A stretch of 21,549 bases of DNA from contig JAAYEY010000040.1 in assembly GCA_012728505.1 (NCBI GenBank), positions 1 through 21,549 of the forward strand, written 5' to 3'. Shown here piece by piece: positions 7,914-16,071 of the stretch. How positions within the stretch are numbered: position 1 is the first letter of the stretch; the number at the start of each line of letters is the position of its first letter. Source of the stretch: Synergistaceae bacterium. Its GTDB lineage: Bacteria; Synergistota; Synergistia; Synergistales; Synergistaceae. The notes under the pieces are model-generated. The model was not told where the DNA came from. It saw nothing but the letters and a program-made list of their open reading frames with translations, and ran no database searches. The position numbers were made by a program, and so were the translations under genes.

Positions 7914-9344
7914 TTGGCACTTCTAAATGACAAAGATCTTAAAACTAAAAACATCCATCTGATGGGGATCGGTGGGGCAGGAATGAGCGGCCTTGCGATA
8001 CTGCTTGACGAAATAGGAGCCAGAGTGTCTGGATGCGATATGTTTCAGACCTCATATATGAAGAACCTCAGAGAAAGGAATATCCCAATTGAAATGGGGC
8101 ACGATGCTAAACATATTGATGATTTCATGCCCAACATCTTGGTTTATTCAAGCGCTATCCCACAGGACCACTCTGAGATATTAAAGGCCTGGCAACAAGG
8201 CATCACGGTTTCACGCAGGGCTGAGATACTCAGCCTTATATTCAACTCAAGGCGTGGCGTTGGCGTAGCCGGGACTCACGGTAAAACGACTACTTCTTCA
8301 ATGATTGCTCTTATTGCTGAGCTTGCAGGTACTAGTCCCACAGTTGCCATAGGCGGTGAATTAACAGATATAGGTACAAATGCCAAACTTGGACAAGGGG
8401 AGTACATGGTTGCAGAGTTAGATGAAAGCGACCGCTCTTTTGTATATTTTCACCCGGAGATAGCATTGATAACAAATATCGACTGGGACCACAGAGACCA
8501 CTATATGACGTTTAAATCTGTAACAGATGCCTTTGCGGAATTTCTAGCCAACAGGAAAGAGGGCGGAAAAAGCATAATCTGCATGGAAGACCCCGGGGTT
8601 AACACGCTTTGTTCTGATTACGGCGTAAGTGATGGTCTTATCACATATGGCTGGGGCACGGGTTGGGACTGGGGAGCAACAGAAATTGAACATAATGGCG
8701 GTGGTGGGGTCTCATATACCTTGAACCGTAATGGTGAAAAAATTGATAGGATGACCCTTGCTGTTTCCGGAGAGCATAATGTTCTGAATTCTCTTGCCGC
8801 GTGTGCAGCAGTTAATGAGATGGGGATTTCTTTGGAAAAAGCTAAAAGTGCTTTGTCAAGATTCAAAGGCGCAAATCGCCGTCTTCAGAGAATGGGAGAG
8901 GTTTCCAATATCCTAGTTTACGATGACTACGGCCACCATCCGAGCGAGATCTCTGCAACACTGAGCACAATTCGTAAGATATTTCCCAAACGCCGGATTG
9001 TAACTGTTTTTCAGCCGCACCGTTTTAGCAGAACAGCGGCATTGTACAAGGAGTTTGCAGATGCTCTATCTCTTGCTGATAGGGCCTTCATTCTGCCGGT
9101 ATATGGATCTGACGAAATGCCAATAGAAGGGGTTTCGTCTAAGATGATTTTTGATGCTGCGTCAGAGGACAACAGAGCCCACTATGAACTCTCAGGTAAT
9201 TTTGATGACCTCGTTCGCTCCGTTTGTGTTTGTGCGAGAAGCGGCGATATTATCCTTACAATAGGTGCAGGAAGTGTAGGTACACTAGGCCAAAAAATAT
9301 GTGAAACCCTACAGGTTATGGATATCAAAGAGGGGATAGAGTAA
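7914..9344 (+). CDS. murC: UDP-N-acetylmuramate:L-alanine ligase MurC
   Basis: MurC adds the first residue, L-alanine, to UDP-MurNAc. Counting from the TTG start it has 476 residues and shows GIGGAGMSG 18-26, the ATP loop AGTHGKTTTSSM 119-130, AELDESDRSF 167-176, TNIDWDHRDHY 187-197, GEHNVLNSLAA 286-296, YDDYGHHPSEI 336-346, FQPHRFSRT 366-374 and GAGSVGTLG 451-459. AGTHGKTT and YDDYGHHP are diagnostic of MurC among the Mur ligases. The start codon is the last three bases of a run of seven T followed by G, an unusual context. It lies 13 bases after murG and runs to two bases before murB. Confidence 0.95.
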   Translation: MALLNDKDLKTKNIHLMGIGGAGMSGLAILLDEIGARVSGCDMFQTSYMKNLRERNIPIEMGHDAKHIDDFMPNILVYSSAIPQDHSEILKAWQQGITVSRRAEILSLIFNSRRGVGVAGTHGKTTTSSMIALIAELAGTSPTVAIGGELTDIGTNAKLGQGEYMVAELDESDRSFVYFHPEIALITNIDWDHRDHYMTFKSVTDAFAEFLANRKEGGKSIICMEDPGVNTLCSDYGVSDGLITYGWGTGWDWGATEIEHNGGGGVSYTLNRNGEKIDRMTLAVSGEHNVLNSLAACAAVNEMGISLEKAKSALSRFKGANRRLQRMGEVSNILVYDDYGHHPSEISATLSTIRKIFPKRRIVTVFQPHRFSRTAALYKEFADALSLADRAFILPVYGSDEMPIEGVSSKMIFDAASEDNRAHYELSGNFDDLVRSVCVCARSGDIILTIGAGSVGTLGQKICETLQVMDIKEGIE

Positions 9345-9345
9345 T

Positions 9346-10230
9346 TTGCTGAGAGATTTTCCTCTTAGAGACCTGAATACTTGGGGAGTAGGCGGTACTT
9401 GTATTTCATACGACTCACCCAGGACAGCATTAGAAGCAGAAGAGTCTGTTGCTGAAGTAATAAGAAATGAAGAGAAGCTGTTTATCATTGGAGCAGGGTC
9501 TAACGTACTTATATCTGACGGTCACATCAATGCCGCTGTCATACATACTGAAAGGTTGGATTCTGTACAACCCAGCCGAGAGGAATTTGATAAGATTATA
9601 AGGATTGAGGCAGGGGCGGGTGTCCCAGTAAGAAAACTGCTCGAACTGTCGGTAAACGAAGGGTACGAGGGACTTGAATTCCTCACAGGAATCCCCGGAA
9701 CTTTGGGGGGAGCTTTATGGGGTAATGCTGGTGCCGCAGGACACGGATTCAATGGGCTTATCAAAGAGGCAGACGCTGTAGACTGGAATGGCCGTAGCTT
9801 CAAGATTGGCGAAGAATCTTTTAAGTGGGGATATCGAACATGCCCTGTCGACAAGAGCACAGTTGCGCTTATTACTTCATGCGTGATCTATTTGAATTCA
9901 GCACCTAAAGAAGTTATATTTAGTAACATCAAAAAGTTTGCCAGCTTAAAAAAAGACCAGCCGCTGGGGAAAAAAACTTCAGGTTGCGTTTTCAAAAACC
10001 CTCCCGGAATGTCCGCAGGACGTCTCCTGGATGAGTGCGGATGCAAGGGCATAAGTGTCGGAGGGGCGGTAGTTTCAAATTCTCATGCTAACTTTATTGA
10101 AAATGTCGGAGATGCATCATCCCAAGATATATATGAACTTTGTGAGCTTTGCAGAGAGATCGTGCTTAAACTTTGCGGGGTAGAACTTGAATATGAAATT
10201 AATTTTTTGGGCACCTTCAAGAAGAACTAG
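9346..10230 (+). CDS. murB: UDP-N-acetylenolpyruvoylglucosamine reductase MurB
   Basis: MurB is an FAD- and NADPH-dependent reductase that makes UDP-MurNAc. At 294 residues it resembles the shorter type II MurB proteins. Evidence includes IIGAGSNVLISD 47-58, the FAD segment GIPGTLGGALWGNAGA 115-130, WGYRTC 161-166 with the conserved Tyr-Arg, KTSGCVFKNP 210-219, and LEYEINFLG near the end with the expected catalytic glutamate (E284). The residue that is the catalytic serine in E. coli MurB is cysteine here (C214), a replacement I recall in other natural MurB proteins. The start is TTG 9346; the frame is closed by TAG at 9337-9339, so no longer version is possible. GAGGGG (9330-9335) lies ten bases upstream. 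Its end overlaps the following gene by 44 bases. Confidence 0.94.
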   Translation: MLRDFPLRDLNTWGVGGTCISYDSPRTALEAEESVAEVIRNEEKLFIIGAGSNVLISDGHINAAVIHTERLDSVQPSREEFDKIIRIEAGAGVPVRKLLELSVNEGYEGLEFLTGIPGTLGGALWGNAGAAGHGFNGLIKEADAVDWNGRSFKIGEESFKWGYRTCPVDKSTVALITSCVIYLNSAPKEVIFSNIKKFASLKKDQPLGKKTSGCVFKNPPGMSAGRLLDECGCKGISVGGAVVSNSHANFIENVGDASSQDIYELCELCREIVLKLCGVELEYEINFLGTFKKN

Positions 10231-11014
10231 GAAAAGACTGAAGATTTTTCTGCTTTTTTTCTCTCTGGCTGCTGGAGTAATTGCAGCTGCTGAGTCAAGG
10301 TATGCTGTTTTCAGGCTCTACGGGATCGATATCGATCCGAGGGGTATCCTTTCAGAGCAGGTTGTTTGGGGTACGATAAAGCCTCAGCACGAAAAAATGT
10401 GGGTTTTGCTCTGGTTGTCAAAGGAGCAATACTGCGAAAATATTGAAGCATACTATCCTGTAAACTTGAGGATGGGACTGTCAGGATGGGGAAAATTTAA
10501 GTTAGAAGTAATGCCTCTTGAGCCTGCGTTAAGGATGTACTGGGGAGGTAAATTCTGGTATGTTGCAGCTGACGGAAGAATTTGGCTTAGCTCGCTAAAA
10601 GAGAACACATTTATTAGTTCTGAAAAAGCTGATGCTCTTCCTCTGCTCTCTTGGAGCAGCGACAGAGCGACACCTGTAGACCTTTCGGCAAATAACGGCA
10701 ACGTTTTTCTCTCTAGTCTGCCAATTGACAGAGTTTTTCTTTGGAATGAAAACATGAAAGCTCTTGGATGGTCAGACAAGGTTAAATTTATACAGGCCGG
10801 TATCAAAGAAGGAAAAAACGTTGTTCGTCTTATTTTTTATAACTCAGAAGGTGGCAATGGTGCAAACATTATGATGTCAGATGACCCTAAGGAATGGCAG
10901 ACGGCAGGATTGGCGATAAAAAAAATATATCCTTCGATTTCAAAAATTCCTTCAAATGTCTTTATTGATACTACATACAAAGGTAAAATTCTTGTGAAAA
11001 ATAAGGTACAATAA
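10187..11014 (+). CDS. ftsQ: Divergent FtsQ/DivIB-like division protein
   Basis: The 275-residue product has a short basic cytoplasmic N-terminus (SRRTRKRLK 11-19), one membrane segment (about 20-36) and an extracytoplasmic remainder, the topology of FtsQ/DivIB, which links early and late division proteins. The stretch LEVMPLEPALRMYW (106-119) followed by KFWYVAADGRIW (122-133) resembles the FtsQ beta-domain pattern in which a conserved acidic residue and proline precede an aspartate-glycine turn. A POTRA-like region would lie at about 42-110. Overall similarity is weak, and the assignment leans on position between murB and ftsA. The start is TTG 10187 (GGGG six bases upstream) or ATG 10193; both overlap the end of murB. 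Confidence 0.65.
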   Translation: MNMKLIFWAPSRRTRKRLKIFLLFFSLAAGVIAAAESRYAVFRLYGIDIDPRGILSEQVVWGTIKPQHEKMWVLLWLSKEQYCENIEAYYPVNLRMGLSGWGKFKLEVMPLEPALRMYWGGKFWYVAADGRIWLSSLKENTFISSEKADALPLLSWSSDRATPVDLSANNGNVFLSSLPIDRVFLWNENMKALGWSDKVKFIQAGIKEGKNVVRLIFYNSEGGNGANIMMSDDPKEWQTAGLAIKKIYPSISKIPSNVFIDTTYKGKILVKNKVQ

Positions 11015-11041
11015 GTGTTGAAAAGTTTCTTATCTAGAAGA

Positions 11042-11048
11042 GAGGGGG
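11042..11048 (+). promoter_or_regulatory. GAGGGGG ribosome binding site of ftsA
   Basis: GAGGGGG lies eight bases before TTG 11057. The identical heptamer precedes ftsZ at seven bases (12435-12441). It fixes the ftsA start at TTG, as no ATG is available nearby in frame. Confidence 0.7.
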
Positions 11049-11056
11049 CTATTTGA

Positions 11057-12412
11057 TTGTTTAGGAAAGCCTCAGGTTATTCATCGGATCGGGAGCCCGT
11101 ATTCCTTGCAGGGCTTGACCTTGGAACTAGTAAGGTCACAGTTGTAGTTGCAGAGATGGAGTATGGGAGCGAGGAAGCCCAGATAATCGGTGTTGGACAG
11201 GCTCCGTCAAATGGTATAAGGAAAGGACTTATCGTCAATCTTGATCAGGCCGTACGTTCGGTAAGGCAGGCAGTCAGCGATGCACAGAATATGGTTGGTC
11301 AGGACATTACCGAAGTCACAGTGTCTTTTGGTGGTGGAGAAGTGACAAGTATTCGTACAAAAGGGATGGTTTCCCTTGGACGTGCTCCTCGTCCTGTTAT
11401 GCAGCTTGATATCGAGAGAGTTATAGAAGCTGCACAGGCCGACGTTTCTGTTCCCTCAAACCAGAGTATTTTGCATACCATTCCGGTAGAGTATTCCCTT
11501 GATGGGAATGCAGGAATAGATGACCCGTTGGGTATGACGGCTATAAAGCTGGATATTGAGCTCCAGTCTGTTATAGTACCTACTTCAACAATACAAAACG
11601 TTCTGAACTGTGTAGAAAAGGCAGGTCTGGATGTTTCTGGGCTCGTTTTGAAACCTCTTGCTGCAGCGCTGGGAGTTATCTCTCCGGAAGATGCTCTTGC
11701 CGGAGCTGCAGTTATAGATATAGGTGGAGGCACGACCGGGGTTGCGGTTTTTTCTGACGGCAGGCTGAAGCATATTGGCCTTATATCAGTTGGCGGCGAC
11801 CATATAACTAACGACATAGGAAACGTTTTGAAACTCCCGTTAAACAAATCCGAAGAGCTAAAAAAGGAAATTTCTGTTTTTATCGCCCCGGAAGATCCTG
11901 GGGAAACAGCTGATTTCGTTTACAACGGCAGAAACTACAACATATCTAAAAATGATCTTCATGAAATAGTAAGATGCAGAATGGAAGAGTTGTTCGATGA
12001 TTTGATTCGTCCGGAAATAAAAGCAGCCGGTATATCTATGTTGCCGGCAGGAATAATATTGACGGGCGGAGTCTCAAAAACAGAGGGTATAGATGCGTTT
12101 GTACTTGACATTATGGACCTTCCTGCAAGGGTATCATCGCCGTTGGATGCCAATAGAATGCCTCCCGGAAGGAATACTCAGGAATACTCTTCTGCAGCCG
12201 GTATCATAAGATACATAGTAGAAAGGGAGAGGGATCCCTTCCGCTACCTTGACAATCCACTTATCCATGGGGTATCCGTAGATAATACGGGTAGATCTTC
12301 GATAGTACCTGAGACAAGGGTGAGGATAAAGTTGGATGAAAACAACAAAGCTTCAGGTTCCGGCTTTAATCCGCTCGAAGGGCTTAAAAACGCCTTCAAA
12401 GATCTTTTTTAG
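11057..12412 (+). CDS. ftsA: Cell division protein FtsA
   Basis: FtsA is an actin-fold ATPase that tethers FtsZ filaments to the inner membrane and recruits the divisome. The 451 residues include the phosphate-1 segment LAGLDLGTSKVTVVVAE (17-33), KGLIVNLDQA 56-65, the 1C-type domain SVSFGGG-like region around 86-94, the phosphate-2 segment VIDIGGGTTGVAVF 219-232, the ISVGGDHITNDI segment 243-254 and the adenosine motif ILTGGVSKTEG 334-344. A Gly/Ser-rich linker leads to a C-terminal amphipathic helix, NPLEGLKNAFKDLF (438-451), the expected membrane-targeting sequence. It starts with TTG and precedes ftsZ by 36 bases, the near-universal arrangement. Confidence 0.96.
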   Translation: MFRKASGYSSDREPVFLAGLDLGTSKVTVVVAEMEYGSEEAQIIGVGQAPSNGIRKGLIVNLDQAVRSVRQAVSDAQNMVGQDITEVTVSFGGGEVTSIRTKGMVSLGRAPRPVMQLDIERVIEAAQADVSVPSNQSILHTIPVEYSLDGNAGIDDPLGMTAIKLDIELQSVIVPTSTIQNVLNCVEKAGLDVSGLVLKPLAAALGVISPEDALAGAAVIDIGGGTTGVAVFSDGRLKHIGLISVGGDHITNDIGNVLKLPLNKSEELKKEISVFIAPEDPGETADFVYNGRNYNISKNDLHEIVRCRMEELFDDLIRPEIKAAGISMLPAGIILTGGVSKTEGIDAFVLDIMDLPARVSSPLDANRMPPGRNTQEYSSAAGIIRYIVERERDPFRYLDNPLIHGVSVDNTGRSSIVPETRVRIKLDENNKASGSGFNPLEGLKNAFKDLF

Positions 12413-12448
12413 TATGCAGACCCTGAATAACTAAGAGGGGGATTTACT

Positions 12449-13822
12449 GTGGTTGATATGACTGAGATTTTTCAGCTGGATAAATCGAATTATCCTACAA
12501 GAGAAGTAATAAAAGTATTTGGAGTGGGCGGTGCGGGCAATAACGCTCTGAATCACATAATCAGAGGCGGGCTCAACGGAGTTGAATTTATTGCTGCAAA
12601 TACTGACATGGCGCACCTTGAACTCTCTGAGGCTCAAAATAGAATTATTTTGGGAAAAGAGCTCACTAAGGGGCTAGGCGCTGGTTCTGACCCTGAAATA
12701 GGGTTTAAATCAGCAGAAGAATCAAGAGAAGAGATAAGAGCTGCAGTAGAAGGATCTGATATGGTTTTTATTGCAGCCGGCATGGGCGGTGGGACAGGAA
12801 CAGGCGCCGCTCCTGTTATAGCATCTATCGCCAAAGAAGCAGACGCTCTCGTCGTGGCCGTAGTTACCCTTCCTTTTTCATTCGAGGGCAAACGCCGTAT
12901 AGCTCAGGCTAACCAAGGTGTAGCGCAGCTTAGAGATAAAGTTGATGCGCTTATTGTGATACCCAACGACAGGCTTCTAGGCATTACAGAGAAAAAAACT
13001 ACAATAAATGATGCCTTCAGGATAGCAGACGGAGTCCTTCATCAGGCGGTACAGGGAGTGACTGATCTCATTCTGCGCCCCGGACTTGTCAATGTTGACT
13101 TTGCCGACGTTAGAACGATTATGTTGAATGCCGGTTCTGCGATAATGGGCATAGGAGAAGGTTATGGAGAAAAACGCGCTGCCATAGCTGCCTATAATGC
13201 AATCAACAGCCCTCTGATGGATACTAACATGAGTGGTGCAAAGGGAGTCCTTTTCAACATCACCGGAGGAGCAAATGTAGGGATACATGAGATAAACGAG
13301 GCAACAAGAATCATTACCGAGGCTGCAGACGAAAACGCCTTCATCATCTGGGGACATGTCTTTGATCCGGAAATGGATGATTCCATACAGATAACAGTTA
13401 TCGCAACAGGTTTTGACGCACAAGTAAAGAAGGAAATCGCTCCTAACCTAGGTTACTTAAAAAATGTCGATATATCGGCCGTAAGGCATCTTAATGCTTT
13501 TAGCTCGACCAGAAGTACATCCCAGCCCCACTTTCAGCAAACAGTTTCGAGCGTTAAAGATAGTGTGGCGGAAAAACCTGCTGAAACCCAGCCCGAAAGC
13601 TTTTTGAGCGACTTAAATAAAACAGCTTCAGACGATAATAAATCGGACAATTTTTCTTCCTCTTTTTTAGAGAAACAAGATACTCCCACTGTTACAAGAG
13701 CTGCAAGGACCGCTCCTGTTCAGCACGTCCAACCGCAGGATGAAGATATGTTTAAGGAAAGCGGGGCGCCGGCTGATCAGTTTGATGTTCCTGCTTACAT
13801 TCGCAGGAGGCGTGAATCCTGA
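12449..13822 (+). CDS. ftsZ: Cell division GTPase FtsZ
   Basis: FtsZ is the tubulin-like GTPase that forms the division ring. Visible are [14 protein letters not shown] 23-36, AANTDMAHL 49-57, the tubulin signature [12 protein letters not shown] 111-122, IPNDRLLGI 171-179, the synergy (T7) loop [11 protein letters not shown] 215-225, and the conserved C-terminal domain to about residue 325. Residues 350-440 form a low-complexity, Ser/Thr/Gln-rich linker, and the protein ends in the conserved C-terminal peptide [15 protein letters not shown] (443-457) that binds FtsA and other partners. GTG 12449 is preferred over ATG 12458 because GAGGGGG lies seven bases before the GTG. Confidence 0.97.
   Translation: MVDMTEIFQLDKSNYPTREVIKVFGVGGAGNNALNHIIRGGLNGVEFIAANTDMAHLELSEAQNRIILGKELTKGLGAGSDPEIGFKSAEESREEIRAAVEGSDMVFIAAGMGGGTGTGAAPVIASIAKEADALVVAVVTLPFSFEGKRRIAQANQGVAQLRDKVDALIVIPNDRLLGITEKKTTINDAFRIADGVLHQAVQGVTDLILRPGLVNVDFADVRTIMLNAGSAIMGIGEGYGEKRAAIAAYNAINSPLMDTNMSGAKGVLFNITGGANVGIHEINEATRIITEAADENAFIIWGHVFDPEMDDSIQITVIATGFDAQVKKEIAPNLGYLKNVDISAVRHLNAFSSTRSTSQPHFQQTVSSVKDSVAEKPAETQPESFLSDLNKTASDDNKSDNFSSSFLEKQDTPTVTRAARTAPVQHVQPQDEDMFKESGAPADQFDVPAYIRRRRES
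13805..13810 (+). promoter_or_regulatory. Perfect AGGAGG inside the ftsZ tail, eight bases before an in-frame CTG
   Basis: AGGAGG (encoding Arg-Arg of the FtsZ C-terminal peptide) lies eight bases upstream of CTG 13819, which is in frame with the downstream radical SAM gene and opens 24 codons before its first ATG. It could be an unusual CTG initiation site or simply a by-product of the arginine codons. The ATG at 13891 has its own weaker site GGAAAG (13877-13882). Confidence 0.3.
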
Positions 13823-13890
13823 GAAATAAAAGAGAATCAGGCTCTTGCACAGGGAAAATAACCGCATGGCAGAGCTGGAAAGAATATCGC

Positions 13891-15357
13891 ATGGATGAAG
13901 AGTGCGTGACAGAGCTGCCCAAGGGGGGGGACCTACCTTGGGCCCTCTTTTATCCCGCAGATTACTCAGTAGCATCGTCAAACTTGGGATATCATTATGT
14001 TTACAGGGTATTAAAGGAGCTTGGCGTAGCAGTAGAGCGTTTTTGCAATGATCCTATCCCGTTTCGATCTATTGAAGGAGACACTCTCTTGGAGCGTTTT
14101 CCTGTTATTACTGCAAGTGTCGCCTATGAAGGTAACGTTGAGGTATTTTTTAGATGGCTGTGTGCCGCCAATATTCCCCTCCATTTTGAGGATAGGCAGT
14201 CAGGCAACTTTCCAATTATTGGAGCGGGGGGGGCTATGTCATATATAAACCCACTTCTTCTATCCGCTGTTTGTGACTTTATAATTTTAGGAGATGCGCT
14301 TGATGCATTACCTTTTGTTGTAGAGTCATTACGTGAATATATTATTCGGGGAGACAAGCCAAAGCTTCTTGACCGTCTGGCAGAGCACCCCTCTATACTT
14401 GTTCCGTCACGGCATATCAGAAATGGCAGTGTTTTAGTAAAAAGGGTATTGGGGAACGACCAGCCGCTTAATGCAGATTATCCGATGAACAGTACCTGGG
14501 TTACTCCTAGAAGTACTTTTGGGAAAACTTTACTGGTGGAATTACAACGAGGATGTATTAGAAACTGTAGTTACTGTACCCTCCCAGGATGTTTCGGTAA
14601 AATGAGGTTTCGAGATGCAGAATCGATAAAAGAGAGTCTTGAGGAAATATTTTCAACAACCCAGATAGACCAAGTTGGTCTTGTTACTCCTGAAGCTGGT
14701 GACTATCCTCAGATCGAAAACCTACTCGATTTCCTTGAAAGAGAAAACAAGGGAGTTTCTTTTGCTTCATTGAGGATAGACAGAGTAACAGAAAAGATGC
14801 TCTCTGCCCTTAGAAAGGGAGGTAGACACAGTATAACTGTCGCACCTGAGACTGGAAGCGATAAACTTCGATTCTCGTGCGGAAAAAAATTTACAAATGA
14901 CTTAATTATTGAAAAAATAGGGATGGCGAGTTCTTTGGGGATCGATCAGGCCAAACTTTACTTCATGATAGGTCTACCTGGTGAAACAGATGATGATATA
15001 AAAGCCATTGCTGATTTATCTGGCAGGATAATTTTAGAAACGGGGCTTAACCTTATACTCTCTGTTAATCCATTTGTGCCCAAACCAGGTACGGAATGGA
15101 AAACAATGGAATTTGAAGGAGCAGCAGGAATTAGAAGGAAATATAAGATTCTGCTAAACGAGCTCTCTAAAATAAAAAAGAAAAGACCGCAGGTACGACT
15201 TACAAGCCCAAAAGAGGCGGAAATCGAGTTCTCTCTCGCCTGGTACGGGTATAATGAAAGCGTTGAACTGGCAAAAAACAATGGGATTTCGAAAAAAGTT
15301 CATTTTAACCCTGCCGCCAGGACGAAAACGCTGTTAGAATTAGAGAATCTCTGGTAA
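13891..15357 (+). CDS. Radical SAM protein of unknown function, B12-binding-like N-terminus
   Basis: The 488-residue product has the radical SAM cluster motif C222-x3-C226-x2-C229 (GCIRNCSYC), which binds a [4Fe-4S] cluster and SAM. Further landmarks are TVAPETGSDKLR 316-327, FMIGLPGETDDDI 358-370 and NPFVPKPGTEW 393-403, the pattern of large radical SAM proteins of the B12-binding/MiaB-like supergroup. Residues 15-150 resemble the B12-binding-like half of the uncharacterised rSAM_fuse family (GAGGAMSYINP 111-121, FIILGD 130-135), but no DxHxxG cobalamin motif was seen. The substrate is unknown. It lies between ftsZ and a SPOR gene, so a cell-envelope link is possible but only inferred. The start may be CTG 13819. 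Two G8 tracts occur, at 13923-13930 and 14226-14233. Confidence 0.85.
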   Translation: MDEECVTELPKGGDLPWALFYPADYSVASSNLGYHYVYRVLKELGVAVERFCNDPIPFRSIEGDTLLERFPVITASVAYEGNVEVFFRWLCAANIPLHFEDRQSGNFPIIGAGGAMSYINPLLLSAVCDFIILGDALDALPFVVESLREYIIRGDKPKLLDRLAEHPSILVPSRHIRNGSVLVKRVLGNDQPLNADYPMNSTWVTPRSTFGKTLLVELQRGCIRNCSYCTLPGCFGKMRFRDAESIKESLEEIFSTTQIDQVGLVTPEAGDYPQIENLLDFLERENKGVSFASLRIDRVTEKMLSALRKGGRHSITVAPETGSDKLRFSCGKKFTNDLIIEKIGMASSLGIDQAKLYFMIGLPGETDDDIKAIADLSGRIILETGLNLILSVNPFVPKPGTEWKTMEFEGAAGIRRKYKILLNELSKIKKKRPQVRLTSPKEAEIEFSLAWYGYNESVELAKNNGISKKVHFNPAARTKTLLELENLW

Positions 15358-15377
15358 TTTAATCGGGGGGTTGTTGC

Positions 15378-16031
15378 ATGGTTACAAGAAAAACACGGAA
15401 CTATAGAGACAGAAAAACGATGACAACATTTGGACAGTATATATTGCCGCTAACCGTTATAATGGCGGTAGCACTGCTCTTTTTCAGTGTAAAACTCTTT
15501 TTTTTCAACTCAAATAACATGGATGACATAGTGTTAAACGAACGAGACGCAAGCAAGAACGAGACAGTTCTGAAAGCTTCTGAAGAAAAGGTTGTTGAAT
15601 CAATTCCTGATCCGTCTGAAAAACAGAAAGTGAACGTAAAACCAGCGCAGCCGGTAAATATAAAAAAAGAAGCACCTAAAAAAGAAAATAAAGTTACAGT
15701 TACTCCAATTCCCAAAGCGCCGGTGAAATCATCGGAAACAGCCAAAGTGACTGACGTTAAAGTTGAAAATCCTCAGGCGACTTCTGTAACGAAAGCTGCA
15801 AGATGGGACATACAGATAGGAGCATTCACTTCAAAAGAGAATGCGCTTCAACTTATAGAGAAAACAAAAGCAAAGGGATACTCTGTCTACCTATCAGAAG
15901 AGAAAAAAGATGGATCTCCAATTTACAGAGTACGTGTAAAAAATCCTAAAACAGGGAGAGAAGAGGCTGTTGGTCTGTCTAATAAGCTTAAGGCAGAAGG
16001 ATACCCCATTTTCCTTGTTGAAATAAAGTAA
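15378..16031 (+). CDS. Membrane-anchored SPOR-domain protein
   Basis: This 217-residue bitopic protein has a basic cytoplasmic N-terminus, a membrane segment at about 21-43, a long Lys/Pro/Val-rich linker (about 50-140) and a C-terminal SPOR domain (about 142-217: WDIQIGAFTSKENA 143-156, YRVRVKN 183-189, LKAEGYPIFLVE 204-215). SPOR domains are known to bind denuded glycan strands at division septa, and the layout resembles FtsN/DedD-type proteins. Position three genes after ftsA supports a division role. The linker is strongly Lys-rich and low in complexity. GGGGGG (15365-15370) lies seven bases before ATG. It could be a functional FtsN counterpart, but no FtsN-specific motif was identified. 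Confidence 0.85.
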   Translation: MVTRKTRNYRDRKTMTTFGQYILPLTVIMAVALLFFSVKLFFFNSNNMDDIVLNERDASKNETVLKASEEKVVESIPDPSEKQKVNVKPAQPVNIKKEAPKKENKVTVTPIPKAPVKSSETAKVTDVKVENPQATSVTKAARWDIQIGAFTSKENALQLIEKTKAKGYSVYLSEEKKDGSPIYRVRVKNPKTGREEAVGLSNKLKAEGYPIFLVEIK

Positions 16032-16071
16032 CCTCTCTTAAAAAACATTTATATGAAAGGTCGCTGTATCG

